A DNA stretch of 64,000 nucleotides from Scortum barcoo (Eukaryota; Chordata; Actinopteri; Centrarchiformes; Terapontidae). The stretch lies in assembly GCA_023238725.1 (NCBI GenBank), contig CM041553.1:21944001-22008000 (forward strand), given 5' to 3'. This document shows, one piece after another, positions 39,429-51,004 of the stretch (within the stretch, counting starts at the first letter, position 1; each line of letters begins with the position of its first letter). The notes under the pieces were generated by a model. It did no database searches. It was not told the origin of the DNA and saw only the letters and a list, made by a program, of their open reading frames with translations. The position numbers and the translations under genes are program-made.

Positions 39429-40305
39429 CGTGGCCAAAACTATGTGGACACCAAAGCTCAGTATCCAGACACTCATATGTAATTACTGATACAATTAGTC
39501 AATGAATAGAAAATGAATGGGAAACTATTTTAATAATCCAAATAATTTCAGTCTCTGCTTTGAGCTTCTCAATTATGAGGATTTGCTGTTTTTCTCTTAT
39601 AATTGCAAACTGTCTTTAGGTTTTAGACTGTTTGTCAGATAAACTAATACATTTAAAAGGCGTCATTTTCTTTTTTTTTAACGATTTTCTGATATTGTCC
39701 GGTCAATACAATTCATTTGAGCTTTTCTTTATGGACCTCACTTTGTCTATGTGTCACAGAAAAGGGTCTTCTTCCCTAATTTGTTGTAACAAAGTTGCCA
39801 ACTGACAACAGCCCACTGTTGTCTAAAATACCACTGCATGCTGTAGCATTAACAAACCACCTGGTGAAGCGAGTTGTACACTTCTCTCAGAACTGATGGC
39901 TCAATCCCAGGCTCCTCGTGTCCACATGCTGAAGCATCCTAAGATACTGAACCTCAACTTGCTCCTGATGGTCAGGTCAGCATGGTGTGTAAAAAAGGGC
40001 TTCATGAACATTGTGAAACACCAAAGCTGAATGATTACTCAGCACACAAAACAAGCAGAGGCACTAGTTCACATGTGAAAGGCTATATATTTAAGGAGCT
40101 GTCTGTTGAGGTCATCAGTGTCTCGTAACTAAACTGATCACACAGTGAGATGTGTCAGGGAATGTCTGATTCAGTTCAGCAGGTGACTGACTGATCAGAG
40201 CTACTGTTGCAAATTCTTGGAAATCTAATTTCTTAGGGGGAAATCAATGCAGTCCCAGACCAAATGTACCTAAAAGTATAGGGACAACCTACTTTTGGCA
40301 TTATA
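39429..40305. mobile_element. Possible Tc1-like DNA transposon remnant with diverged inverted ends
   Basis: The left end reads gtggccaaaactatgtggac, close to the TGGCCAAAAGTATGTGGACA terminal sequence common in fish Tc1-like or MITE elements. It is followed by cactcatatgtaattactg, which also resembles that family. The right end (about 40281-40305), read on the minus strand, is gccaaaagtaggttgtccct. The two ends match at about 14-15 of 20 positions in inverted orientation. No transposase is readable, so this would be a non-autonomous or gutted copy of about 0.9 kb. The inner SINE at 39855-40000 would be a later insertion. Confidence 0.42.
39855..40000 (+). mobile_element. tRNA-derived SINE, plus strand, same family as the 59.4 kb copy
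   Basis: The sequence runs in the order tRNA-like head (gtgaagcgagttgt, then B-box-like ggctcaatccc at 39898-39908, then aggctcctc), followed by tccacatgctgaag, aagatactgaacctcaa and ttgctcctgatggtcaggtc. That is the same head-plus-body order as the minus-strand copy at 59.4 kb, with substitutions throughout. No open reading frame is expected. It sits inside a possible DNA transposon remnant. Confidence 0.65.
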
Positions 40306-40869
40306 GCACATTATAATTACATTTCAATTTCTGTCCACGCCTTATTAATAACTCAAAACCCAATCTATGGTTATTCTCTGCTAATATCTTAGTTCTGCAT
40401 GGGAAATTTTGATGATTTTTCCACTCAGAGAAATACTGCTTGCATATGTGACTGCACATGAGACCAATAAAGAGAGGGAGAAAGAGAGGGAAAAAAGAGA
40501 AAGATGGTAGAGGTTACAACAGTAATGAACGCTAATGTGTTTGTGAGAGATTTTAACAGCCCCTTCACTGACTCAGAAAACATTTCCCTACCTTCTGCCC
40601 TACACACTCTGCAGCTCTGTGACTTGTAATTAACGTAGTGCCTAAATCACAGGCTTGCTTCCTCAATCACCTTTACAGTTCCTTCAAACGGTCAAACGGA
40701 CACAGAAAGCGAGACTTTTCTGTGGTTGCTCACCGACTTGGCCAGTTGCCACTGCCAATAAGTCCTCCATTAAACACACACACGGGCAGAGGAAACGCAC
40801 GTCCGCACACACATATTTGAGTATCCTCATGCATACACGGCCCTGGGCCTGCAGTCCCAAAGTAATTGG

Positions 40870-40924
40870 TGTATGTGTGTGTGTGTGAGAGAGAGAGGAG
40901 AGAGGGAGAGAGAGAGAGAGAGAA
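40870..40924. repeat. Compound GT-GA microsatellite
   Basis: A short GT run passes directly into a GA-rich run in intron C-D. Confidence 0.93.
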
Positions 40925-41385
40925 TGAGAGCGAATGAGTAAGAGTTAGAAAGAGCCGCTGGACAGACTTCGTTTGTTTAATGTCCCCTGGCATGGCCGGA
41001 GGGACAGGCAGAGAGAAGTGGAAAGGCAACGGTACAGGGAAGGAAAGCAAAGCAGGGCAAGGGTGAGGTGGAGGCAGGAAGAGAGGAGAGGAGAGAGGGA
41101 TGAGGCTTGATGCTGAGTAAACAGAGGAGGGAGACCTCTCTCTCCACTCACTGTTTGTTCAGCCACAGGGGCTCCATGACTCACTTCCTTTCTACCTCTG
41201 CTTTATGTCCATCTGTCCCGCCAACATCCACGTGCACATACAGATGGTTATTCATGTTAATGCACACAGAAAAATATTTGCTTTTTATGGTATAAATAAC
41301 TGTCACAACAGGTTGTACATTACATCTACAGTATAAGACTCCTTTCTTCTAACAAGGAGGCTGGATGGACGGTAACAGCTCCTTG

Positions 41386-41425
41386 TGTGTGAGTGCGTGT
41401 GTGTGTGTGTGAGTGCGTGTGTGTG
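41386..41425. repeat. TG repeat with tandem gagtgcg units
   Basis: The unit tgtgtgagtgcg occurs twice within TG-rich sequence. Confidence 0.88.
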
Positions 41426-42157
41426 CAGCTGAGTGACTGTTGTAGTCCCATTAGGTGGATGGATCTCTAGACGAATGGCTATTATCCTAATTAGCACTAA
41501 TTATGTCTGCTTCCAATTAACCACACAACTGGCAGTGACTTCTCTCGCTGTCTTTCCGTCTCACGCTCTCTCTCCTCTCTCGTTCTATCTTCCTCTCAGC
41601 TGGAGAAACACACCTTATTCTCAAATGCAGCCTCTCCCAGCTGCTCAACTGAAGCAACCAGCTGAACAGAGATCACACTTGAAAATAAGCCGTCATTTTC
41701 TAATTCTGGTTCACGTGACTATTTGGACTCGTAATAAAGAGTAATAAAGAGTGCGACTCCAGACAATGTGGTGACTGCTCTGCTTTAACAACTGGGAACT
41801 CACATTGTGTGTCTATCTGCAGACATCTTCACATTTGTTGGTGCTTACAGTGTCAAAGACTCGAGGTAACATGGTTGGATGTATGTTACTGTGAGAACAA
41901 TGAGCCATGTGATTTCATTGACAGCCTCAAGTTGACTGCGTGAACCAGCTTCTAGGCTTTGCTTCATATCTACGTTTTCTAGAAATTCAATTAAGAAACT
42001 AATTTATAGATAAAACAATTCAAATTCAAATAATTAAATTTATTCATGCATTCTTACATCGTTGTTTGCCGTGGATTCTTGTCTGAATCTGGGAATGGCT
42101 TCAACTTTGGTCACTGCTGCGTACACCCATTCAACACACAACATATAATGAATAAAA

Positions 42158-42160
<3 letters not shown>

Positions 42161-42191
<31 letters not shown>
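42161..42191. repeat. (TG)15 microsatellite
   Basis: Perfect TG run in intron C-D. Confidence 0.96.
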
Positions 42192-42198
<7 letters not shown>

Positions 42199-45039
42199 GT
42201 ATACACAAGGTCACACTGATAATTTATAAAAGCACAGTCACATCGCTATTTAAATGTAGACAAATTGCTTCCTGCAGCTTTAAAGGTCAGTAGCAATAGT
42301 ATGGGGTAAACAAGCACAATGACCCTGCTTTATTATCAACACCAACATAACAGCACACTTACAGCATCTCCTGTAAAACAAGGGTTTTTAACTGATACAC
42401 TTGTCACCATGGCGATAGGAAATCAATACAATGCAAAAAGAAAAAGAAAAAGAAAAAAACATTCCTACAGGCAAGAACATTTTAATCTACATTATTCTGT
42501 AACAAACATAACCGCGCACACACTTGTTCTCATAGATCTTCTGATGTGCACAAAGCCTGCGGCTAAATTGTCAGTGACTGCATCACTCACACTGACCCGC
42601 TCCCTCTACAAAGCCATGCAGTGTGAAAGAGATTAGTGTGTTTTCTTTTAAATTGGGCAAATATTTGCATGCACAAACTCAGGGCATAAACATTCACGAC
42701 TCTCATAAATGACTCTAAATAAAAGGCACCTTAACCAGAATACACCAGCATGTGTGTGTACTATGTGCGTGTATATAAGCGAGAATAACACATTAATCTA
42801 ATCAAGTGCAGACTTTCTTTTGATGCGCATTTAAACATATATTTAAGTGAAAAAGGGAAAACAAGAATATGCACGAGTTTTTTTTGTTTTTCCTTTTCAA
42901 GAGATCCATTTATGCGCCTCCACCAGCTGTGACTACAAAAATACCTCTTTGTGCTTGCTTTTGTAACAACAGTCAAAAATGCAAGGTAAATTTCATGCTA
43001 AAAAGGTACTATAATTACCATGTGCCACCTGCTCAGCATGAACACAACCTCAGCCGTGACTCCATCTGCTTTGGTGAAAGCACGTTTGTTTGGAGTCGGA
43101 AAAAAATTGCCGAAGAAGAAACGGGAAAGTGGTCAACTGACGTTAATACCACTGTGAATTCTGGATCTGCAGGAGCGGGACATTAGAGGCTTGAACAATA
43201 TGAATGGGCCTGTTTGTGCATGGGTTACAGTTTAAGGTGCGCCTTTTTCGATTATAGACTGAATAGAAGTGTTGCAGCAGCAAATAAACAGACAAGTCCA
43301 GATAAAGAAATAAAGAAAGTAAAAGCAAAATAATTACAAGTATATTAAAGAAACATATATAAACTATACATGTGCAATTAAGCCAAAAGTGTGTGAGTAT
43401 GATGTATACTCATTTATGTGTGAGTGAATGTGTATGATACTGTGATTATCTGGTGAACCAAGACAATAATGAAGAAACCTGTAGCACAACAAAGCAGAGA
43501 GAATTATAAAAAGCAGGGATGAAAAAGAAAACTCTTGTTTCCTCCAATAAGGATGGATAGCTAATGTTTGAAATAAAAACAGGGGACATTGGGTCGCCAC
43601 CTTAAGCACTGTGAATGCATTCCTTCCTTGACATAAGGCCCCTAGTCATAAACACAAAACTCCCACGTGAATACATGAGCAGAGAGGTTAGAGCACAGAA
43701 ACCGAGAGCGTAATTTCCCGAGAGTGAGAAGTACTAAAACATGGCCTTTATTTGTCTGTGAGAGAAAAAGAAACTTATGACCTTCTACTCATTGATCCAG
43801 CTCGCTGATGTTGAAGATGTCATCTTGTGGCTCTGATATTAACTGGTAATCAGCATTCTGTCGGCTTTGTGTGGCTCACCTGGGGATGTTTAGCTTAGAA
43901 AATCCAAAGATATATTTACAGCGAGGAGGAAGGTGAACAAACACTGACGTAGACGATGTCTTGAGAAAAGCGCTTGTGCTTCCAACCTTTTTTCCTTGAT
44001 TTGTTTATTCATTTGTTTGATGGTCTCTTCTGTCCCTCCTGTGGTAATCACATGCCAGCCGGTAACAGAGTGCCAAAACCGAACCTTCATCAGTCACTCC
44101 TCACTGCACTGTGCAGTCTCTCTCTTTCATTCATTCCCCCTTTGCTTTCCCTCTCTCTGTTTGGTCGATAGGTTAAGAAGTCTTTCCAATGACAGATGTG
44201 AGTGTGAGCGTACATGGGCGTGAGTGTGTGTATGCGCGCATGTGTGCATAGTCTGGTCAGTGATGGATGTGTGTGTGGCAGGTAATTAAAAGTGTGATTA
44301 GCGGATAATTAAAAGAGGTCTCTGTCTTTAGAATATTTAACGACTTTAGACAGAGGACACGCTCACACACACGCATGCACACACACGTGGTGGCAGGTGG
44401 GAGTGTGTTGGTTCAGACTTTAATGGGGGGAATAATGATTCCTGAGATGATATGGAATATAAGCAGGGAGACACAAGTAGAGAGGCGAAAAGGATGAAGG
44501 GAGGTGGAGGACGGAGGAAGAGGGGAAGTGGCTGATCAGACAGAAGACACTTCACCTTTCAAAGATACGCATCCATAGAATTAATCATCATCTGCACGAG
44601 CGACACAGGCTGGACACACACGCACTTCTCTCTGTTTTTGAGTGATCAGTTCAGACAGAAGCAGCTGCTCTCTGGCAGACAGGAATAGATGAACAGAGAT
44701 TCCCTAAACTCAGATCCCGCAGGCTTTCACAAACAAGGGAGCGTACACACACACACAAGAGTTAAAGACTAATGGGACTGTACGTTTAAAGGAATTAGAG
44801 CACAATTAACCTGGAATTAAAATGAAATCACAGCTTATCAACAGATACTGAAATGTGTTCTTGTCTGCACTTTGATTGGAAGTTGTCTCTCCTTCTTAAA
44901 GCACTTGTGAATGACTTTGCTGCTTTGTGTTAGCATGCTGCAGTAATATGCAGATGTTTAGCACCTAAAATGTTTTCCACGTTCATCTTCTTACATTTGC
45001 TAATTAACAGTAAACACAAGGACAATGGGAATGTCATTC

Positions 45040-45262
45040 GTTTTGCAGGTATTTGGTAATAAACCAAATTATTGGACATGTTGAAAGTTTGATGTTATAG
45101 TGATGCTTAACCAAAGCTAATACAATTGAGGGGGGGGGGGGATAACCAAAATTAGGATAACGACGAATGTTGGCACCAAGTTTCATGAAAATCCATCCAA
45201 TAGTTGTTGCAATATTTCCAACCGTCATCGCCATCCCTGGGCCCCGCCACTAGCGTGGCTAT
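45040..45262 (+). repeat. Degenerate teleost interspersed repeat
   Basis: The words ggtatttggtaataaacc, caccaagtttcatg, aatccatccaatagttgttg and catcgccatccctgggcc, then ccactagcgtggct, occur in this order. They form a repeat I recognise from many fish intron sequences, probably the tail of a non-LTR element, though I cannot name it. A run of 12 G (45131-45142) interrupts the middle. It is non-coding. Confidence 0.6.
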
Positions 45263-46449
45263 AACAAACATGGTGGGTGTGGGAACTTTTGACACAATAA
45301 AGGGCAGCCTGCATTTACTCTTCCTTTGAAGCAGAACACGTCGTCTCTTGCAGAAGGCAAAAGGAATGACAGACAGGTAGTGTTCGCCACAATAAAAGGC
45401 GGAGGGTTGTGTATTTGCAGCAGCTGTGGACACTGCTACTGTACTCTGATCTAGCTGGAGTGTCTCTGTGAAGTTCATGGAAAACTTCAGAGTGAGTAAT
45501 GATGCTTCTAAACCCCAAGTGGTACTTCTTATCGAATCTGAACACGCTGTCTGTACTGCATACGTCAACTGTAGATGACTCGGCCTGAGATCAAAACATT
45601 GTGAATTCAGTCACACTTTGTGATAATGTGTGCCGCATATGTTTACACCTCCATTAGCATATGTTTCGGTTTATCCAGATACCCAGATACAGATGGCATT
45701 TTAATACCGGGGCCATGGGTCTTAGCAAATGTAAACGATGGCCTAATAGGGCTTGTTACAGTACATAAAGTACTCATTTACTGCTACAGGAGCAAAAACA
45801 ACTATGATGATTAGTTGAGGATAATTCAAACATGTTGAAGGAAAATATAATCATGGCAGTTAATAGTGACATATTTTTCTACTGCGATGCAATCATCTGT
45901 GTCGCACTCCTGCAGTTTAGGGAGCTTTTTGTTCCTACCCCTGCTCCTCATCCTCCTCCTCCCACCCGCCCCCTCCTGCTGCTCATCTCCCTCCCCTGAG
46001 TGTGTGAGGCAGAGTAAGCCTCTGTCATTTGGGAGAGTCATTAAGTACAGCCTCAGAGTTAATGTCTTTTCTACTTTCTACTTTTGAAAAAGTTTTTCTT
46101 TTTACCGCAGTTGTTTGAGAAATGGGACTGTGAGACGACAGCAAATTTGGAACACAGTTACAAGTAGAGGACACAAGTTAAGGACAGATGATAGGAGTCT
46201 CAAATTCACCTGATATATCCGCCAGACATCAAGGCTGTTATCTCAGCAAACAAAAAAAAATATCTGCGAGCCGTGGCTCTGGAAATAATGGTGCTATCAA
46301 CTCAAAAATATCCACCCAATTCTGCGGGAACATAGGAAAGAAAATGACATTTATTAAAACGTAATGTTTTTACCTCGTGGCATACTTGTGGATCTTCTTA
46401 TAGCCTACAGACTTGGAAAACACATCAACAGTTTTAAACAAAGCTACAA

Positions 46450-46600
46450 CAAATTGCTTCTGGCAGAATAAGCCATGAATATTCATAGTCCAACAGCAGG
46501 CCCTAAAGTGCTGTATTCATAATGCAATTCTATCCCACTCCACCTTGACAATGAATAATATTACCAGAAAATGCAATGCAATTAAAGCAACCCCTTGTTC
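46450..46600. promoter_or_regulatory. Candidate conserved intronic regulatory block (low confidence)
   Basis: This stretch contains the perfect palindrome ATGAATATTCAT (46475-46486), which resembles dimeric POU-factor sites, and further words such as tattcataatgcaat and aatgcaatgcaatt. It is free of simple repeats. The regulatory role is inference only. Confidence 0.2.
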
Positions 46601-47280
46601 CCTGTCTCCCTTTGCCACATGTGTCGCTCCCCCACTCCCCACGCATTACAGTGATAATATTAAAGATTAAACAAGTCATCTGATTTCTTTACTGCAAAAT
46701 TCATGCATAATACAGTGGTGGTAGAATAAGTCGCCTCTGGCCAATTTTTTAGCTGCAACCAGTCTTTTGCAAGCAGATAAAATGTAAGAGTAGAGACACT
46801 GGACCTGAATTAGACACAGAAACAAGAGGACATAAATTGTAACACAGAGTAGTGTTAAAGTCTTTAATCTTAGAGAATTTTTTCTCCAATCATTTGTGAT
46901 TACAAATGTTGAACGATTTTTAATAGTATCAACTGAAAACGGTAGGCATGTACGCACAGATAAGCAGCATGTAAATGTAAAAAAACAACAAGCAAACCAT
47001 TTTACTGAATCAATACAAAATTCTATAATATTTCATAATCAGATTTCACATTAGAAGCTTCCACACACATCATGTTACTATCAGGTGAAAAGAAACTCCT
47101 TCAAACTACTGTACTGAAAGGGGGTCCTGACACTTCCCAGGCATAACTAGGTCAGCAACAGGGGAATCAGCAAATGACTGAAATGGTAAAGAAACTGCAA
47201 AAAAGAGAGACAATATGAAAATATACTGTAAGTGGACATCCAGAACGAAAACATCTTTCATTCATATAAACTGAGGAGCT

Positions 47281-47360
47281 GGTTGATGGAACCATGGTGC
47301 TTCAGGTAGCAGAGAGACGAGGGAATATGATCCAGGATATCCAGTTTGAGTCCCAACTAA
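47281..47360 (+). mobile_element. Possible degenerate tRNA-derived SINE head
   Basis: The stretch has an A-box-like caggtagcagagagacg and, about 40 nt later, a B-box-like cagtttgagtccc. That spacing is suitable for an internal RNA polymerase III promoter. It lacks a convincing acceptor stem, so it is not called a tRNA gene. It differs from the SINE family at 39.9 and 59.4 kb. Confidence 0.35.
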
Positions 47361-49399
47361 AAAAGTAATCTACCAGGAAGTATGTTATTGGCTAATGCAG
47401 CCTCTTTCTGGATGCCATCACATTGCATAAAAATATTAAATAACATTGAACATTTATTTTTTCTTCTGCGTTAGCACAACTGCTGCATTAACAGAGTGGT
47501 CCCATCCAAATAAATGAAGGGCTGCATTTTTCTGCACCGTGCTGCTATCTGTCTTACAGGACCTTACTCACCTGTGATTTAAAACTTACCACATACAACA
47601 TTAATTCAGAGAGTGCTTTAGAGCACTGACAGAGTGCTTGTATTAGCTGATTGGCATCAGCTGCTTCATTCATGCTTCATAATCGTCAAATCATAATCAT
47701 CATTGATAGTCTGCTGATACCTTAACACTGCAATTTGCTGCCACACCTTCCTCCACCACTCCAACATCACTCTTATTTGCTGTGTTTTTAATGCTCTCAT
47801 TTAGGTTCAATGGTCATGTAGATATCTATTAAGTGGGGGTCAGCTGTCAAAGCAGAATCCTCATTTCTGATCAGACTTTTTAAGTCTTCCTTAAATGGTC
47901 AATTTCCTGACATGAGTGTCTCTGACTAAATTCAACAAGCCTCAGACTCTGCAGCACCTGAAGTTCTACTGGTTAATACTTATTTTTCACAGCAACCTAA
48001 AAATTAACTGAAACAACACCAAGACAGGTCAATTTCTACAGCTGTACTGCAGTTTTAAATGTAGCAAATCTAGTCATCATTTCCCTTTAAAGACCTGAGG
48101 TGAGCTGAAGGACGAGAGCGGAGGAATACCAGGATTACCATTTTCCCTTTGAACTGGGATCAACAAGCCCTAATGCTACCTGACAGGAAAGAAGGACAAA
48201 GTGAGAGGGAGGGTGAGAACAAGAAGCAAACAAGAGAGAGAGACAGCAACAGACACATGTCCATTCAAATGAAGGTAAGATACTGAAGTGGAAATGGAAG
48301 AGTTTACAGAAAATTTTCATTCTGTTATTTGCCGCCACATTAGGCGACCAAGGGAGCAATGCAATTATGGGATGGAATGGAAAGGAAAACGAGGGATGCA
48401 AGAAGGGAAGAGGAGAAGAGGTAAACTGGAAAATATCGAAAAAGCGCAGGCAGATGTCAAAAAAGAATTCCTTGTGCTTCCTGTTCAGTCTTTTATTATC
48501 TTTCCAAAAAAATGACTCGATGTATAAATCTTTGAAATGCTAAATGCTATTTTTCACATCACATCACAGTGGTGGATATTCTAGCCAATGTCCTTTACTG
48601 CCATTAGTGACAAAAAGGCAATTAATTTTAATATAACTTCTTCCTCATGTAGATTTTTTTATGTACCGTAGTCATTTCATATTGTACCATTTTAAAAACC
48701 AACATACTGTAATGACTACAATTACTCATGACAAGCTTTATTCGAGTTGTCAATTAAAAGACCAGGGCCATTATGGTGCTTAAAAGAGGACATCAGCATG
48801 GTTCCCAGAAGGAAAACTCTTATTATGACTGCAACATTTAAGTCGTCTAGCTAATACTTGACATTATATTGGTATTTAATAAAGACAGAAATTACACTGC
48901 AAATGAAGACACATGGGGGATTTTTTTTGCCAGGCAAGTCAGGCTGGTAAGTTTGGCCCATTTGTCAAGTAGATGTCCTTGCAAGAGCGAAGTTGTTTGG
49001 CTAGCTAATGCAGGAAATATTACAATAATCTGACTAATGCGAGACCACAACTGACAACATACTACGAACTACTGCAGCAATTTTTCAGTGCTTTCATGTG
49101 AAATGATTTTGCTAAATGTGCTGTAAAGTCTGGAGAAAATTTGATTTGGCTTCGGATTTGATTTGGGTTAAACTTTCTCCACGTTATTCCCTTTATGGAC
49201 ATGCTGTGAATGATTTAATTCATCGTTGAGACCGAAGAAGAAAGATGGCATCAACCCACCAGCGACTGAAAAACTTGATGGGAGCGAGTCTGTGTAGAGA
49301 GGGAGTCGAGATGGATAGCATCAACAAAAGGTCAGACTTAAACATCAGCCATTGCTGTTTGTTTCCTGTTTCCATTACTTTGTACTATACCATTGTATG

Positions 49400-49640
49400 T
49401 TTATTGTTGTAACCATGATGACCGAGGTCCCATAACCTTAGCGACAGCTATAGCACATCCAAACCACAATATTTCCTTAAACCTAATCAAGGAGATTTTG
49501 TGCCTAAACTTAACCAAACTTTAACTACAGCGTTGTAACATCATAAAAAATATTGATTTGTAACAATTTTAGAAGCCACAACTAGACGCTGTCATTCTGC
49601 CAATAGGAATGTCAGATCATAAAATGGTTCCACTCTATGT
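49400..49640 (+). repeat. Teleost interspersed repeat (cctaatcaagg / cttaaccaaact type)
   Basis: The segment reads gtaaccatgatgaccgaggt, acatccaaaccacaatattt, ccttaaacctaatcaagg, cctaaacttaaccaaact, then tgtaacatcataaaa. This word order is familiar from repeats scattered in perciform fish introns. Boundaries are approximate; no coding capacity or terminal repeats were identified. Confidence 0.5.
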
Positions 49641-50966
49641 GTCGTTGTGTTGAGTGTTTTGTCATTTCATTTGGAGTACTGTTTGTACATTGAGTGTGTC
49701 TGTATACACACTACCTTCCCAGTTATGATCAGGTTTTATTAATATAGCGGTGATATAGATAAGCCCTTATTTTGAGAAACCAGGATATGCTAGCTGGAGT
49801 AATCTGACATAAACAAGAATACACCTTACCCAGGTTTCAGATTATTCTCTGCCATGTTTGTAGGTGCATTCTTAGCAAGTTACATAGTAGTAATTAAAAA
49901 AAATTAAATATGATGACAAGCAATATAAAGATAAACTACAATTATTATTATGCTAAAATAAGTACTTTTTATAGCATTTTCCATAAACAATGATTGGATG
50001 CAGAGGTTACATCAGGCAGGTAAATGGGACACTAAACTAACAGAGAAGTTTATCCAATAAAAGTTTTTGTATCTAACTCTGGATGTATAAAAATCAAACA
50101 CATACCTGCACTAAGACAAACAGATACGTGGATACTGTTTTATATTCATATAATCATGTACATGAATAATCAAGTATCTAGGATGTTTCATGTAAACATC
50201 AATATTGAATATGATGAAAACCAGGATATGCCTCAAAACCGTATTCATGAAGTCAGTTTATGGAATAAAAGTGAAAGCCTTAACAATGACAGAGAAATAC
50301 AGGATTAAACAATACAATACATAAGTAGAGAAAACTTTGCCACAAGGCTCTTCTTAGAGCAGCCATATGCCTTAAAATCCTACATCTCTGAGATGTTTTT
50401 TTTTAATCCCAAAAGTAACTAACTCATATAATTAAGAAGACAGTCACATGCAGTATCTAAGCTTCTGGTGGCTCCAGAGATTAAGTCCCAGACACAATGG
50501 ATTCAGATGAGCTTAAACTCTTTACTCCATATTCATTTCCTGTAACTTTTTTTTTTCATGTCTTCTTCTACCTCTCTCTCAGTCACTTTGATCCTCCCCT
50601 TTGGCTGCCGTGAGAAACTGAGTCATTATGAGCCACAGCAGTACCGTCGTGGATGGAAGACCTTTCAAATGGCCGGTTGTATTTTCAACATGTGGTGGGA
50701 TCTAAGCCTACACATCCTTTGAGTCTCCCTCCAAATGATGATGCTCTCTTTCTCTTGATCTTGTGGTCTGTCTAATACACACACATGCATATGTGCACAG
50801 GCTCGCAGACACAAACACACACAACATCTGCTTGTAAAGTTCAGACAGCGAGAAAGTTCCTTCTGTTCAGACCTCTGCTGTGTGTGTGTGATGGAAAGCT
50901 GCAAAATAATGAATCGCTCCCTCTGTTAAAGTGGTGTTTGACAAATTAAAATGAATGAATGTCAAG

Positions 50967-51004
50967 ACACACACACACACAGATACACACACACACACAC
51001 ACAC
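50967..51004. repeat. Imperfect AC repeat
   Basis: AC units with one agat interruption in intron C-D. Confidence 0.94.
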
